A stretch of DNA of 64,000 nucleotides from Silurus meridionalis (lineage: Eukaryota; Chordata; Actinopteri; Siluriformes; Siluridae), in contig NC_060885.1 of NCBI RefSeq assembly GCF_014805685.1, positions 26,027,132 through 26,091,131 on the forward strand, in the 5' to 3' direction. How positions within the stretch are numbered: the first letter of the stretch is position 1; every line of letters begins with the position of its first letter. Shown here piece after piece: positions 1 through 11,453 of this stretch. The notes beneath the pieces were generated by a model. The model saw only the letters and a program-made list of their open reading frames with translations. It did no database searches and was not told the DNA's origin. The position numbers were made by a program, and so were the translations under genes.

Positions 1-61
1 GGTTACCATTTTAAAGTAGTTTGAAATTGATTTTAGATCTGTATTTATATACGGCGTGTTC

Positions 62-275
62 TGAAAGTCCCCCCGCAGTGGCCGTGCAGAGCTGTGCAGA
101 GCTGGAGATAAATACACAGATTTAGTGCGTGGAAAATTTCAAGCAGCTTTTCTGGAGACAAGAAAACCGCATTATGATACTGTGCGAGATTTGATACATA
201 AATACACGAGTGAGAATAATTAAACAAATAGTTTACCATAACCTGCTCTACATGGCCACTGTGGAGGAACTTTTT
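62..275. repeat. Inverted-repeat remnant, unclassified
   Basis: The segment at 62-91 (core CAGTGGCCGTGCAGAG) is the imperfect reverse complement of 246-275 (core CTCTACATGGCCACTG), separated by about 150 bases. This looks like the ends of a small, old, non-autonomous DNA element. No target-site duplication was found and the superfamily is unknown. The - strand reading frame crossing it has no recognisable domain. Confidence 0.4.
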
Positions 276-313
276 GTACACACTATTTTTATGTATTTTA
301 ATGTAATATGGCA

Positions 314-614
314 ATTAACCCAGCCATTAGAGTTGCACAAGCCAGTGCACTTTTAGTGCCGGTCTCAAGCCCGGATAAATGGGGATGGTTGCGTTAGAAA
401 GGTCATCCAGTGTAAAACATGTGCCAAATCAAATATGCTGATCAGAAATAGGTTTATGGATGTGGTGAGGGAAGACATGTAGGTAGTTGGGTTGAAAGAG
501 GCAGATGTAGAGGACAGGGGGTATGAAGAAGGATGATCCGCTGTGGCGACCCCTAATGGGAGAAGCCGAAAGAAGAAGAAGAAGAGAAAGAAGAAGAAGA
601 AGATGAAAAAGAAG
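314..614 (+). mobile_element. RTE-tailed retroposon with 13-bp target-site duplication
   Basis: A 301-bp insert is bracketed by a 13-bp direct repeat (ATGTAATATGGCA at 301-313 and 615-627). The 5' part carries the body also seen in the SINE at 12285-12509 (AGTGCCGGTCTCAAGCCCGG). From about 447 it reads as the C-terminal codons of an RTE LINE ORF2 with one in-frame stop, then the tail CGCTGTGGCGACCCCTAATG and an (AGA)n run. The same tail ends the RTE LINE at 26655. It lacks the tRNA-Glu head, so it is either a 5'-truncated SINE or a LINE-SINE chimera. TSD plus purine-rich tail indicate LINE-mediated insertion. Confidence 0.8.
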
Positions 615-639
615 ATGTAATATGGCATTTAAAAATCAC

Positions 640-1590
640 TAAATGGTTTAGTTTTCACTTATATTCGTGTAGGCAATTTCAGCAATAAATATGTACATTT
701 TTCTAAAAAGAATAATTTTAAGAGACCCGTCTTATTTTCTCCTTCATATTTAGTGTTGCTCTTTAATAAAGAAAATGTGCTTCTTATCCGATTAATCGAT
801 GGAATAATCATTAGAATACTCGATTACTAAAATAATCACCAGCAGCAGCCCTACATTGCAGCTCCTCTCCTCTGCACTATATGGGTTACGGAATAAAGCC
901 AAATAATTGCAGGGGATATCCACAGTCACCTGCTAGCTGCAGTGTTTAAGGCCGTTATACTAAGTACGGCACAGACACAAGGGATTAAAACTCAATACAT
1001 ATGCAAATATGTTTCATTTTTTTACTTAACAATAAGCCAATTAAACTATACTGTCAATAAACTATAAAATTATGTATATTTCCTACACACTGAGCCATGT
1101 GATGAATTTGAGAAACTGCAGCAAATTGTGCTTCGACAGTAGCCTGTTCACTCACTATGTATAGAAAATGTAATGTATAAATTTGGCAATTTAATTATGC
1201 CAACTAGTATACACTTGATATGATGGGGCTTAAGGATAGGTTGGATATTTCTTAGTCATAAGACAATTTGATTCAGAAGCAACCAGTAACCAGGAATTCC
1301 TAAATTGGTCAAACCTGTGAGTGAGTTTTTTCCTGATTTGATGACGTTAAACCTGAGGACAACTCAAGTTACAGCAAAACTGTACTCTTCAAAATGTACA
1401 CTTGCTCATCAGGAAGTCATTGTCATGCAAGTAAATGCTCATGGTCTCTAAACGCAAGCATTTGTCTTGTATATCATTCCGCCTTGTCTTCTAAAAATCC
1501 ACCACACTGTGGCAAACACATTATTCAATAATTGATTCAAAAAGTATAATATATTTTTACAACATTTGGAAAAGATCCTTAGGAAGATTA
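640..1590. other. AT-rich stretch with a hAT-like end
   Basis: Around 784-862 the sequence alternates GATTAATCGATGG, ACTCGATTACTAAAATAATC and GCAGCAGCCCTAC, a pattern common in fish hAT-like non-autonomous elements; the matching second end was not found. I see nothing else with coding, RNA or repeat structure here. Confidence 0.35.
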
Positions 1591-1599
1591 CTATACTCA

Positions 1600-1800
1600 T
1601 CTATACAACTGAGGTAAGGGTCTTGCTCAGGGGCCCAGGAAAGTCTGCTTAGTAGTGCTGGAATTTAAACTCACAACCTTTTGCTCTTAAGTCCAATATG
1701 TTATCCACTGAGCTACCACTTCCATTTTTATTTATGACATTTGGCAGATGTCCTCAACCACAGTGACTTACAATTATCTAATTTTAATCTAATCAACTCA
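1600..1800. repeat. Old interspersed repeat with L2-tail-like motif
   Basis: Contains ACAACCTTTTGCTCTTAAG followed by ATCCACTGAGCTACCAC and ATGACATTTGGCAGATGTCC, a phrase order common in old teleost dispersed repeats. The last motif resembles the 3' tail of the L2 LINE at 43262 (GGCATTTAGCAGACGCCC). A diverged half-copy of the first phrase recurs near 1800-1850. Edges are unclear. Confidence 0.4.
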
Positions 1801-2029
1801 TGACCTTCAGATCATAATTCCAACATATTAACCACTGAGATAACCTGTGCTTCCCACCATTGTGCCTGCAATTACTCTCAAATAATACAAGCCAGCTGTT
1901 TTTTTTTCCCTTTTCTTCCAGAAGGAGAATGAAACATTTTAAACTGCAAAATATGCTGCATATTTGGCTCAATAAGTATCACTATATTTGACAAGTAGAG
2001 TGCACTACAGTACACTGCACTGCGTAATA

Positions 2030-2297
2030 TACAGTAGGTTTACTGGCAGCGCTAATTTGTGTTTTGTGTATTCGTCCTACACTGTCTTGTGTTGTCTTTG
2101 CACTGTCTGTCTTGCACTGTTTGCACACGGTGCACTTTATGTGGCGAGGACACTTACTAGTCCTTAGTTTTGTGTTTTCTGTTATGTAGCTTTATGTTGT
2201 TAAATGTAGCACCAGGGTTCTGGAGGAACGTTGTTTCATTTCGCTGTGTCAGCTGTATATGGTTGAAATGAAAATTAAATGCTTTTTGACTTGACTG
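2030..2297 (+). mobile_element. 3' tail of jockey-type LINE (family B)
   Basis: Matches the 3' end of the family-B LINE that ends at 32512: CAGTAGGTTTACT, repeated TTTGCACTGTCTGT-like phrases, GTAGCACCAGGGTTC, GGAGGAACGTTG and a terminal TTTTGACTTGACTG. It has no coding sequence. A severely 5'-truncated insertion, which is typical for LINEs. Confidence 0.75.
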
Positions 2298-3178
2298 TTT
2301 GCATTTATGGGGCAGGCTAATCTGATCCAAAGTGTTACATTTACAGTGTCAGAGAATATATATGCAACGTTCGCTATACTTCTTAACATATACTCAGACT
2401 GTTCATAATTTATGCTATTTATAAAATGTTGTGAAAGGCGCTACACGTAGGTATTTCCGGACGGAAATATCCTTAAAAATCAGTTTCTGTAGATGAGATA
2501 CCTCAAAGCGTTTTTATGTGTACACACTGTTTATAAATGATGCCTCAGAGGGCCATACTGCACAACCCATAGAGTTAAACTCTAAAAAGAGCAAGACTTT
2601 CTGACAGCCTGATATTCCATTCTGTTATGGCCAGCCTGCATAGCACATTAATTTATATAGAAGCATGGCAACATTTTAACATTTTTAAAAAATCTCTTAC
2701 GAGGATTTTAAACACCAGACAAAAGAAGACAAAAGAAGGCGAGAATTTTGGTCCACCATTTAGAACCACTTTGATGTTTTGGAACTTCTGCTACAAAACT
2801 CATTATGTTTTACTCAATTGTTCGCAAAATCCCTTGGCCAGACACCATTTATTTCATCGAAGGCTAGCCTACTTTTCTTGTGATGCCCCAAGTAGGTAAA
2901 GCATTTTATTTACTGTCATGTTTCCAAAAATTCACACAGTGTTTTTCATTACACTCATGTTCAGTATAGTGTGACAGGAATCATGAGAGGAGTGTAAGGA
3001 TAGTTCTGGACTGCATGGTATTTTAATGGAATATGTCCTCCTCCATTTGAGGTTTGGCGTTACATGTATAAAAGTGGCCTCGGCTCTTGGACCAAACGAC
3101 TGGTGGTGTTAGATCATGTGAATGACGGGAGTAACCACAACCCAGAGAAACACATGTATTTTGTAATGAAGGAGGGTT
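2298..3178. other. No supported feature
   Basis: AT-rich DNA. A 90-codon + strand frame at 2627-2899 has no domain, no splice or promoter context, and shows no sign of being a gene. Confidence 0.5.
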
Positions 3179-3180
3179 AA

Positions 3181-3231
<51 letters not shown>
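3179..3231. repeat. Poly(A) plus (CA)n microsatellite
   Basis: About 19 A residues run directly into about 17 CA dinucleotides. This layout suggests the microsatellite grew from a retroposon A-tail. Confidence 0.95.
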
Positions 3232-3233
<2 letters not shown>

Positions 3234-4000
3234 GATCTAGTGATCAGGAATTTATACATTACATATGCATCGCTGCTCCCAAACTAATATCGCTAATACT
3301 AACGGTACAAAATAATACAGTTCATACAAGAGGACTACTATAAACCATGTACCAGAAATGCTACAGTTCAAGCAACAGAGGTCACTTTAACGGCCTCGGA
3401 CAGAAAGACACCTTAAATACAATAAAACAAAACTGAATACATTAATAAGCTGCTGAAATCAGCTTCTGAAACCGAGTTCACCTTATTTGGCCTGGCAACA
3501 TCATGTGGGAAACATGAGAGGGGAACACTGTGGAGAACAGGGACACACACACAAAGGTGAAAGGCCTGCAGTTTCTTCCAAAACGCCTTCGATAAATGTG
3601 GAAGTGGACACTATGTGATCGGATCTGACCTCGATCAGAAACATACACCTGGATCTGAATCGACCTGAGAGAAATGCTGGGAAAGGCGCAAACACAAACA
3701 CAATGCTGCTCGCGCTTTCTATGGGGTGGTGAAGAGACAAAAACCGAATAACGTCGCCTACTTAGAGCATCACAAAAAAAGTAGGCTAGTCGATTAAGTT
3801 AGGCAAAAGAAACATAAATGCATATTTAAAGACAAGGAAGAACTGTTTCCGTACGGCGTTAACGTTTATTCAGCTTATATTTTATGTTTATTTATCAATA
3901 ATAACATTGTCAGGCTGAATGCAACAGACGGCACAAAGCTAATTTTAACACATACTCGTTACCGGATGCTGCCTCGACCAAGAAAACAAAAAGATCTTAC

Positions 4001-4019
4001 CTTCAACATTAGTGGACAT
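4001..4019 (-). CDS. Candidate first coding exon of an unidentified - strand gene
   Basis: On the - strand an ATG at 4019 begins six codons (M-S-T-N-V-E) plus one base and runs straight into GTAAGATCTT, a consensus splice donor (3991-4000). The upstream DNA is CpG-richer than its surroundings and carries a GC box. A possible continuation lies after TCTCTCAG near 3668: joining there would keep a frame open for about 50 codons, but that peptide resembles nothing I know. The rest of the gene would lie to the left or beyond the window. Transcript evidence would be decisive. Confidence 0.35.
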
Positions 4020-4200
4020 AAATCCGAATAGTTTTTAATAACGTGTAGACAGAAGAACGTTATATTTAAGACACAAATCCCTGCACCCTTCCCACAGAAC
4101 CCAGTCCTCTGATTATTGAGACCGCTTTCCCCGACATTCCAAGCAACCTGGAAGCTCCGCCCCCACGTTTACGCCATGATTTTTCTGAAACGCAGCCATC
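4020..4200 (-). promoter_or_regulatory. Candidate promoter/5' UTR for the - strand exon
   Basis: Lies directly upstream of the candidate ATG. It holds GCTCCGCCCCCACG (about 4154-4167, an Sp1/KLF-type GC box) and several CpGs in otherwise AT-rich DNA. No TATA box is evident at a plausible distance. This is inference from composition only. Confidence 0.3.
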
Positions 4201-4228
4201 AGTTCACAAAAAGGGCAATACAGAATAA

Positions 4229-4229
4229 G

Positions 4230-4280
<51 letters not shown>

Positions 4281-4281
4281 A
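4229..4281. repeat. (TAAA)n microsatellite
   Basis: About 12 uninterrupted AAAT/TAAA units. Confidence 0.95.
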
Positions 4282-4844
4282 GAAGTAAAGAAGCATTAAA
4301 CATAAAGGTACGTAATTTCTGGCCTTTTTTAAATTAAAGTTTTAAAGATCTTACTGATTCGCATGTTGTTGTAAAATGACTGTTTGTTCTATAAATAGAT
4401 AAGCCAATAAATAAATACATGCAACAGATGGTTAAATAAGGTTTTAAATTGGAATTCATTATTTAATTGTTTTATTTTGAGGTTAAAAAAAGGTAAAGTA
4501 TATGCAATATTGCACTCTTGCAATATACATTTTATTTGCTCATTTATACCTTGAATAGAGATGTGTACATGCTTAGATATTTACACACATTTATTTTAAC
4601 AGTCAATAACACATGAAGGAAACTATGAGGAAAAATCGCTGTAATGGCTTTGACCCCAGTCTCTTGTAGATATAAAACTCCAATATCTTGTTATTAGTTA
4701 ATTGAACATTTAACCCCTTTCAAAAAGCCTACTAGACATATATTTTTACCATTTAAAAAAAGTAATCTGAATATCTTAAATTTAAAGCAGTAGAAACATT
4801 CATTCCTATTGCATGAAAATGCCCAAACTGGTGAGATGTTTGTT

Positions 4845-4868
4845 TCACACACACACACACACACAGAG

Positions 4869-4956
<88 letters not shown>
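4845..4956. repeat. Compound (CA)n(TA)n microsatellite
   Basis: A CA run, interrupted once by CAGAGACA, passes directly into about 31 TA units. Long low-complexity reading frames here are artefacts of the repeat. Confidence 0.95.
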
Positions 4957-4960
<4 letters not shown>

Positions 4961-5211
4961 CACTTGACAGAGTGAATGTAAACAAATGAGTGAATTCAGA
5001 CACTGATGAACACTTGCTGTTAACAAGCAGAATCACTGAAGGAAAGAACAAGAAACAAAACTACATACAACCTTAGATGAAATCAACTGAATTTAAAACA
5101 GAATGATTAAACAACTCCAAAAACAGAATTACCAGCTTCATTTATTATAGTTTTACTTTATTTCTGTCAAATATCTACAAAACATCCTTTGAGACTTAAC
5201 AGGGTTTATAT

Positions 5212-6443
5212 ATTATTAAAATGTTTGATTCGACTTCACCATTTTTGAGATCAGTGGTTTTTCTCTCTAGCTGTTGTAACTGTGTTTGTAGGCACGTTTT
5301 ACAGGAAAAGTCAAGAGAAGTTGTAATTTGTTGGTTTTGGTTAACAATTCCTAATGAGCTAATATGTAATTTTATTGGAAGGTTTTCCTTAATTTCTCAC
5401 TCTTTCTGATAGTAATATGACCTCATGGTGACATGATAAACTATTAAGGATTTTAAAAATATGCACAAAACCTTTAGAGCTACTGCACCATTTAGGCTCA
5501 CAGGCATCAAGAATGGTCATTATTAACAAACTTCCATGCTGCAATGTATGCTGGGTGCCTGTGAGCCTAAATGGTGCAGTAGCTCTAAAGGTTTTGCATA
5601 TTTTAAAATCCTTAATAGTTTATCATGTTACCATGAGGTCATATTACTATCAGAAAGAGTAAGAAATTAAGGAAAACCTTCCAATAAAATTACATATTAG
5701 CTCATTAGAATTGTTAACCAAAACCAACAATTTTAAGTTGTGTTTCTGCTCCTGTTTCTCTTCTCTTTAGTGTCCCTGCTTGTCCACAGGTGTCCATCAA
5801 AGTTAAATCCTCATTTAATTAGTCAGTTCATTATCTCACTAACTTCATCGCTGCTTCAGTATTACTTTAACACTCTGTTGTGTGGCCACACATAAGTGCT
5901 CTTTTAAAACTGAGGATTGAACTGTGGGATTAAAGGGTTTAAATGTGTGAAATGAAAATAACTATTAAATGTATTTTTAACAGTAATATACTGTAAATTT
6001 AATTTACAGAAGCAAACTAAAACTAAATAAAAAATACAGCAAAATACTGTAAAACCTAACAGTCAAATTCTTGTTGTGTGTTTTGTGGGTTACCATTGTG
6101 TAGGAGAGTAGAGCTTGTGTTTTAGTCAAAGATGGACAAAGAAACAGTAACTGTGTAGGATTAATGCAGTGAGACACTCCTCACTAATTTTATTTGCACA
6201 TGAATGTGTGTTGATATTATCTACAAGAGATTTGGTCAAAACAATTGGTACTTTTAATGATTTTGCATAATTCTCTGTTTTTGTCATTGACAAATAAAAA
6301 TACATTCTCAGTACTAATATGCTCAAATTATTTAAATATTATAAATATTAGCTTATAAACAAATGACTATTGTCAAATTACATTTTCTGCAAACGAAATG
6401 AGTCTATCAAGATAGCAGTATTTTACCGTTAATTTACAGGACA
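5212..6443. repeat. 1.23-kb tandem duplication, unit 1
   Basis: 1232 bp, repeated almost base-for-base by 6444-7680. The three breakpoints share only ATT. The few differences are mostly single-base indels in homopolymers. Each unit contains a foldback of about 190-bp arms. Confidence 0.95.
5320..5735. repeat. Large foldback (inverted repeat)
   Basis: The arms at about 5320-5510 and 5557-5735 are near-perfect reverse complements. For example GCACCATTTAGGCTCACAGG on the left faces CCTGTGAGCCTAAATGGTGC on the right. A loop of about 46 bases holds GAATGGTCATTATTAAC. The second unit repeats the structure at about 6552-6969. RNA from either strand would form a long hairpin. Confidence 0.9.
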
Positions 6444-7680
6444 ATTATTAAAATGTTTGATTCGACTTCACCATTTTTGAGATCAGTGGTTTTCTCTCTA
6501 GCTGTTGTAACTGTGTTTGTAGGCACGTTTTACAGGAAAAGTCAAGAGAAGTTGTAATTTGTTGGTTTTGGTTAACAATTCCTAATGAGCTAATATGTAA
6601 TTTTATTGGAAGGTTTTCCTTAATTTCTCACTCTTTCTGATAGTAATATGACCTCATGGTGACATGATAAACTATTAAGGATTTTAAAAATATGCACAAA
6701 ACCTTTAGAGCTACTGCACCATTTAGGCTCACAGGCATCAAGAATGGTCATTATTAACAAACTTCCATGCTGCAATGTATGCTGGGTGCCTGTGAGCCTA
6801 AATGGTGCAGTAGCTCTAAAGGTTTTGTGCATATTTTTAAAATCCTTAATAGTTTATCATGTTACTATGAGGTCATATTACTATCAGAAAGAGTAAGAAA
6901 TTAAGGAAAACCTTCCAATAAAATTACATATTAGCTCATTAGGAATTGTTAACCAAAACCAACAATTTTAAGTTGTGTTTCTCTGCTCCTGTTTCTCTTC
7001 TCTTTAGTGTCCCTGCTTGTCCACAGGTGTCCATCAAAGTTAAATCCTCATTTAATTAGTCAGTTCATTATCTCACTAACTTCATCGCTGCTTCAGTATT
7101 ACTTTAACACTCTGTTGTGTGGCCACACATAAGTGCTCTTTTAAAACTGAGGATTGAACTGTGGGATTAAAGGGTTTAAATGTGTGAAATGAAAATAACT
7201 ATTAAATGTATTTTTAACAGTAATATACTGTAAATTTAATTTACAGAAGCAAACTAAAACTAAATAAAAAATACAGCAAAATACTGTAAAACCTAACAGT
7301 CAAATTCTTGTTGTGTGTTTTGTGGGTTACCATTGTGTAGGAGAGTAGAGCTTGTGTTTTAGTCAAAGATGGACAAAGAAACAGTAACTGTGTAGGATTA
7401 ATGCAGTGAGACACTCCTCACTAATTTTATTTGCACATGAATGTGTGTTGATATTATCTACAAGAGATTTGGTCAAAACAATTGGTACTTTTAATGATTT
7501 TGCATAATTCTCTGTTTTTTGTCATTGACAAATAAAATACATTCTCAGTACTAATATGCTCAAATTATTTAAATATTATAAATATTAGCTTATAAACAAA
7601 TGACTATTGTCAAATTACATTTTCTGCAAACGAAATGAGTCTATCAAGATAGCAGTATTTTACCGTTAATTTACAGGACA
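6444..7680. repeat. 1.23-kb tandem duplication, unit 2
   Basis: Second unit of the duplication that starts at 5212, about 1237 bp. It continues into the element's right end, so unit 1 is the extra copy in structural terms. Confidence 0.95.
6552..6969. repeat. Large foldback, duplicated copy
   Basis: Same inverted repeat as at 5320-5735, shifted by 1232 bp. The left arm ends with the CACAGGCATC motif and the right arm starts GTGCCTGTGAGCC. Confidence 0.9.
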
Positions 7681-8089
7681 ATTTTTTACAATGTATGTAC
7701 CACTTTATAATTTATACGGTGGATTTCTGGGAACCACAGCTGCCAGTTTTTTACCGTCATTGTTTTTTTTACAGTGTGCTAATAACTGTACATAACTTTA
7801 TGGTTATGCTATGTTTCCTGCTATGCTATAACACATAGGGCAACAATAAAAAAAATTCTGTTTAACTAACTTTAAGAATGGTTTCTTTTTGTGATTCTAT
7901 TCTGATTTTAGTAAGAATCACCAGGCTAAAAAGCTAATTTAAAAGACATCTATATAATATGGATATAGATGTATGTATCTAATGGTTATAAATAGCCAAG
8001 AAGTTGTATTTTCCTTTTATTCTAAGAGTTTGGTCAATTGTGCACAATGACACACATTTAATTGTGCAACAAATGCTTTTAGACTCAGA

Positions 8090-8305
8090 CAATGTATTTC
8101 TTCCTCATATCATCTCAGAGAGTTTTTCCTTGCCACAGTCGCCAATGTATTGCTCATCAGGGATAAACAATTATAAGGAACAAACTTATAGGCAATAAAC
8201 TTACACATTCTTTTATATAACCTTATTATCGCTTTGTCTGTGTAAATCTGCTTTGAAACAATGCCCATTGTAAAAAGCACTATACAAATAAAATGTTTTT
8301 ATTTA
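8090..8305 (+). mobile_element. 3' tail of L2-type LINE (family A)
   Basis: Shares with the 3' end of the LINE at 28380-29787: CATATCATCTCAGAGAG, TTTTTCCTTGCCACAGTC, TGCTCATCAGGGATAA and AAAGCACTATACAAATAAAA. No coding part remains. Confidence 0.75.
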
Positions 8306-9150
8306 CATTTTTTTTATTTATTTGGGATTTTATGTATTTTATATTTATCAAATAAATTATTTACAATTATTTTAGGATAGGTTCCCATTTAAATCTGGTC
8401 CAAGAATAATTCCTATATTTTTTGCTTTAGTTTATGCTTCTGATAAATATTTCAAATACGACCAAATTGATACGACATGGCAGCATCTGCACCTTCCAGG
8501 AGTCAACGTTATGCTGTTTCTCTCCACAGCAAAATTGGTCCATGTTTGGTCCAGCCTTGGTAATGTAAAATCTGAATTCCGTCTGACTTTACGTGAATGA
8601 AAAGGTTCATAATTACCCATTTTGTGACAAAATAGATAAATTTCGTAATACCATAATAACAACAATAACGCTGGTCACAGCAGCAAAGTAGTTTGGGGAA
8701 GATTTTCATGGGTACCTAAAACACTTTTAAAGGAAAAAGACCACACTTAAAATTGGAGTGTAATTAAGTTATGTTCTCCAAGTTGTGCTGGTATACTTGA
8801 CAGTGGAAAACAATATGTGGCAGTATTTACACTGGAGAGTTTCCAGATAAATTTAACATATTGAATTTATTAAACATATTTTCCTTCTAACAGAGTGAAG
8901 AAAAAATTAGCAGGGAGAATTAGGATACTTATGAGGTGACATGAGGCTTAATCAAACTTTACCTAACACTATCTATAGCCAATTGTTACAAGTCACAGCA
9001 TGCTAAATGTTACTCGCTACACCTTTAGCTTAGTAATATTAGCAGAAACCCAAATACAAAAACTACTGTATTTAAGTTAGTTTAGCTGCACCATGTAGTT
9101 TAGTTACAGCATGGTGTCGATAGACTGCATCAGTATCCCTCAGAAAAGTA
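8306..9150. other. No supported feature
   Basis: AT-rich DNA. Two overlapping - strand frames at 8432-8709 have no recognisable domain. Confidence 0.45.
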
Positions 9151-10425
9151 CACTGTAAAAAACAATTGTAAAATTTACGGTAGAAAATGACAGCTGTGGT
9201 TACCAGAAATCTACTGTAAAAAATACAGCTGAACTGTATTTTATAGTGTAACAATGTTTTCATGTAAATTATTGGTAAAATACTGTCAGCTCGATTTTAT
9301 TTGCAGAAACCGACTGCACTTAAATAAGCCAACGGTCATTTGTTTAATATTTATTACATTTAAAAAATGTGAGCATAGTAGTACTCAGAATGTATTTTAT
9401 TTAAGTCCATTACAAAAAACTCACAGAATTATGCAAAATTATTAAAAGTATTGATTCGAGTCAAATCTCTTGCAGATAATAGCAGCACACATTCATGTGC
9501 AATTGAAACTATTGAAGAGATTTTAACTGCATCAGCCACTAGATAATTACTTCCTTTATATAAAGCAACATACAGCATAAAATCAAAAGTGCTCTGTCTG
9601 TCCTTGACTTAAACTCCACCTCTACTCTCCTACACAATGATAACACAATGATAACAAAACACACAACAGGAATCTGACTGTTCTTGATTTTACAGTAAAA
9701 TACTGGTAGCAGGGTTGCTAGTTGCTAATTTATTAGTATTTTTTTACAGTTTGCATACATAAATAAAATGTATAAAATATTACTGTTAAAATACATTTCA
9801 CAGTGTGTTGTTTCATTGCACGCACTCAACCCTTTGAATCCCACAACAAAATCCTCAGTTTTAAAAGAGCTCTTTTATGTGTCCCCACAACAAATTGTTT
9901 AAGTAACACTGAAGCAGTGATGACATTAATGAGAAAATAAAGTAACTAATTAGGATTGAACATTAGTGATGAACACCTGAGACTAAGCAATATCATTGAA
10001 GGAAAGAGAAACAAGAGCAAAGAAACACATCTTACAGCCAAAACTAAAGATGAAATCAACTGAAAATAAAACACATTAAATCTCTCAAGATCTCAGCATT
10101 AGATAATTAAACAACCCCCAAAACAGCAGTACCAGCTTTACTTATTACTAACTGGTGTGACTTTATTTCTGCCATATGTGTAAAAAAGATCTAATTAAAA
10201 TTTTAGGTGTACTTTCATTTGTAGTTACCATAATGGAAATCTGTGTTTGCTTTAATGGTGCTCTTAAACGATGACCTTTTAAAATTAGTTTAAGAAAAAA
10301 ATATAAAAAAATGAAATCAACTATAATCAACATGATACAGTTTAGTGAAAATAAATTAAACATAAAAGTAAAACCATATAAAGAAAATAGAAAGAACATT
10401 CAGCCGCATTATTTATCCATGGTCT

Positions 10426-10471
10426 AATGCATGCTGGGATTTTTGTTCTATTCTGGCTCCCAGCATGCATT
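10426..10471. repeat. Short perfect hairpin
   Basis: AATGCATGCTGGGA (10426-10439) pairs with TCCCAGCATGCATT (10458-10471) around an 18-base loop. It sits at the centre of symmetry of the surrounding foldback-type element and corresponds to the ATGCTGGGTGCC region in the loop of copy 1. Confidence 0.85.
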
Positions 10472-10808
10472 GTGGAATGAAAGTTTGTTAATAGTCACCA
10501 TTCTTGTGTTTTATGTGATGATTCTAAATAAAAATTATTCTTGATCATAACAAACATGCTTTATATAAAACATTCAAAGAATGTTTTGTGTGTATATATA
10601 TTTACCCACTGAATTTGACAATTATTATTATTTTTTAACATAAATAGGCCGCACCAGTCTATAAGCCGCAGGTGTCTACACTGAAACTAATGAAATTTAC
10701 ACAGGCTTTAAAAAAAGACACTAAATGCAATATGTTGCGCTTCTATTAGGAGCATAGCGGTATTTTGGGAATACAGCCTGCCACTGCATTCTCCCTGTAT
10801 TACTGCGT

Positions 10809-11012
10809 GTGTGGAGACCGAGGATTATGTCCTTTTTATTTTCTGATGCTCTTCTAAGTTTCTTTGACAAACCCATAACGCTGTTGCAAAGAAAAATAAA
10901 AAAGCATGAGTTTTGGAAACCTGTCTGTGCTTATATGATTTCTGTTGCAACTGGAGTTTTAGTGAGCTATCTAGCTGTTAGATGGCTAAGCGAAGATTGT
11001 GACGAAAATTAA
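10809..11012 (+). CDS. Unrecognised 67-aa ORF with one membrane segment
   Basis: I do not recognise this protein. An intact frame of 67 codons (or 61 from the second ATG at codon 7) has a polar, lysine-rich middle (residues 28-34), a hydrophobic stretch at about residues 41-60 suited to one transmembrane helix, and an acidic end (SEDCDEN). It lies inside a transposon-like region with no visible promoter or splice sites, so it may be chance or a captured fragment. Homology in other fishes or an RNA transcript would be needed to accept it. Confidence 0.2.
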   Translation: MWRPRIMSFLFSDALLSFFDKPITLLQRKIKKHEFWKPVCAYMISVATGVLVSYLAVRWLSEDCDEN

Positions 11013-11125
11013 GATAAGCGAAGAAAAAAAAGTAAAATTTTAAAGTTTATGGATACGTAGTGTACCGAAGTGATAGTAAAAAACGAGTTTTCCCTCCGCC
11101 TCCGCTTATCGCCTCTACCCCCCCT

Positions 11126-11126
<1 letters not shown>

Positions 11127-11179
<53 letters not shown>
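11127..11179. repeat. (CA)n microsatellite
   Basis: About 26 uninterrupted CA units. The reading frames through it on both strands are low-complexity artefacts. Confidence 0.95.
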
Positions 11180-11181
<2 letters not shown>

Positions 11182-11189
11182 CACCGGCA

Positions 11190-11453
11190 TTTTCGTTAGC
11201 TCAAGTCGTCTCATCTCCAAAAAATACATATCTTTACATACTCTTTCTATTATGTTTTTATACAAGCTTTGTTATTTAGAAATGTATTTTCCAATTTAAT
11301 AACATGAAACATAAAAAAAAAACGGGGTGTCATTTTGAGGGTTGGAACGGATTAATGCCATTTTAAGTATTTTCAATATGGAAAACTTGAGAATGAATTG
11401 AGATACGAGCTAGTTTACGGAACGAATTAAACTCGTAGGTTAAGGTACTACTG
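11190..11453. mobile_element. Right end of a Tigger/pogo-type element
   Basis: The order of motifs matches the right half of the complete Tigger at 50900-51567: TCTATTATGTTTTTATACAA, GGTGTCATTTTGAGGGTTGG, AACGGATTAATG, GATACGAGCT, GGAACGAATTAAACTCGTA and a terminal GGTACTACTG followed by TA. The left end and any transposase are missing or unrecognisable. Confidence 0.7.

Larger units (their letters stand above)
4958..7776. mobile_element. CACTGT-terminated DNA element, copy 1
   Basis: The right end (CAGTG at 7776, preceded by poly-T) reads on the - strand as CACTGTAAAAAAAACAATG, then GGCAGCTGTGGTTCCCAGAA. The element at 9151 starts with the same motif and has similar contents. The left part (ACTTGACAGAGTGAATG, CACTGAAGGAAAGAACAAG, AACAACTCCAAAAACAG) recurs in inverse orientation at 12140-12240 and directly near 17815, so this is a dispersed family. 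CACTGT ends suggest the CACTA/EnSpm group, but no transposase is visible, so that placement is tentative. It contains the tandem duplication described separately. Confidence 0.6.

Noticed and set aside
365..628. 87-codon - strand frame
   Set aside because: Antisense of the RTE-tailed retroposon and its (AGA)n tail.
2627..2899. 90-codon + strand frame
   Set aside because: No domain, no promoter or splice signals, no repeat affiliation; consistent with chance.
3023..3259. - strand frame ending QMEEDIFH as a last exon of the gene starting at 4019
   Set aside because: Most of it is (CA)n and poly(A) translation, and no convincing acceptor precedes the tail.
4694..5051. Long frames through (CA)n(TA)n
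   Set aside because: Frames consist mostly of microsatellite translation; there is no flanking coding signal.
11047..11299. Frames on both strands through the (CA)n run
   Set aside because: Low-complexity translation with no domain or splice support.
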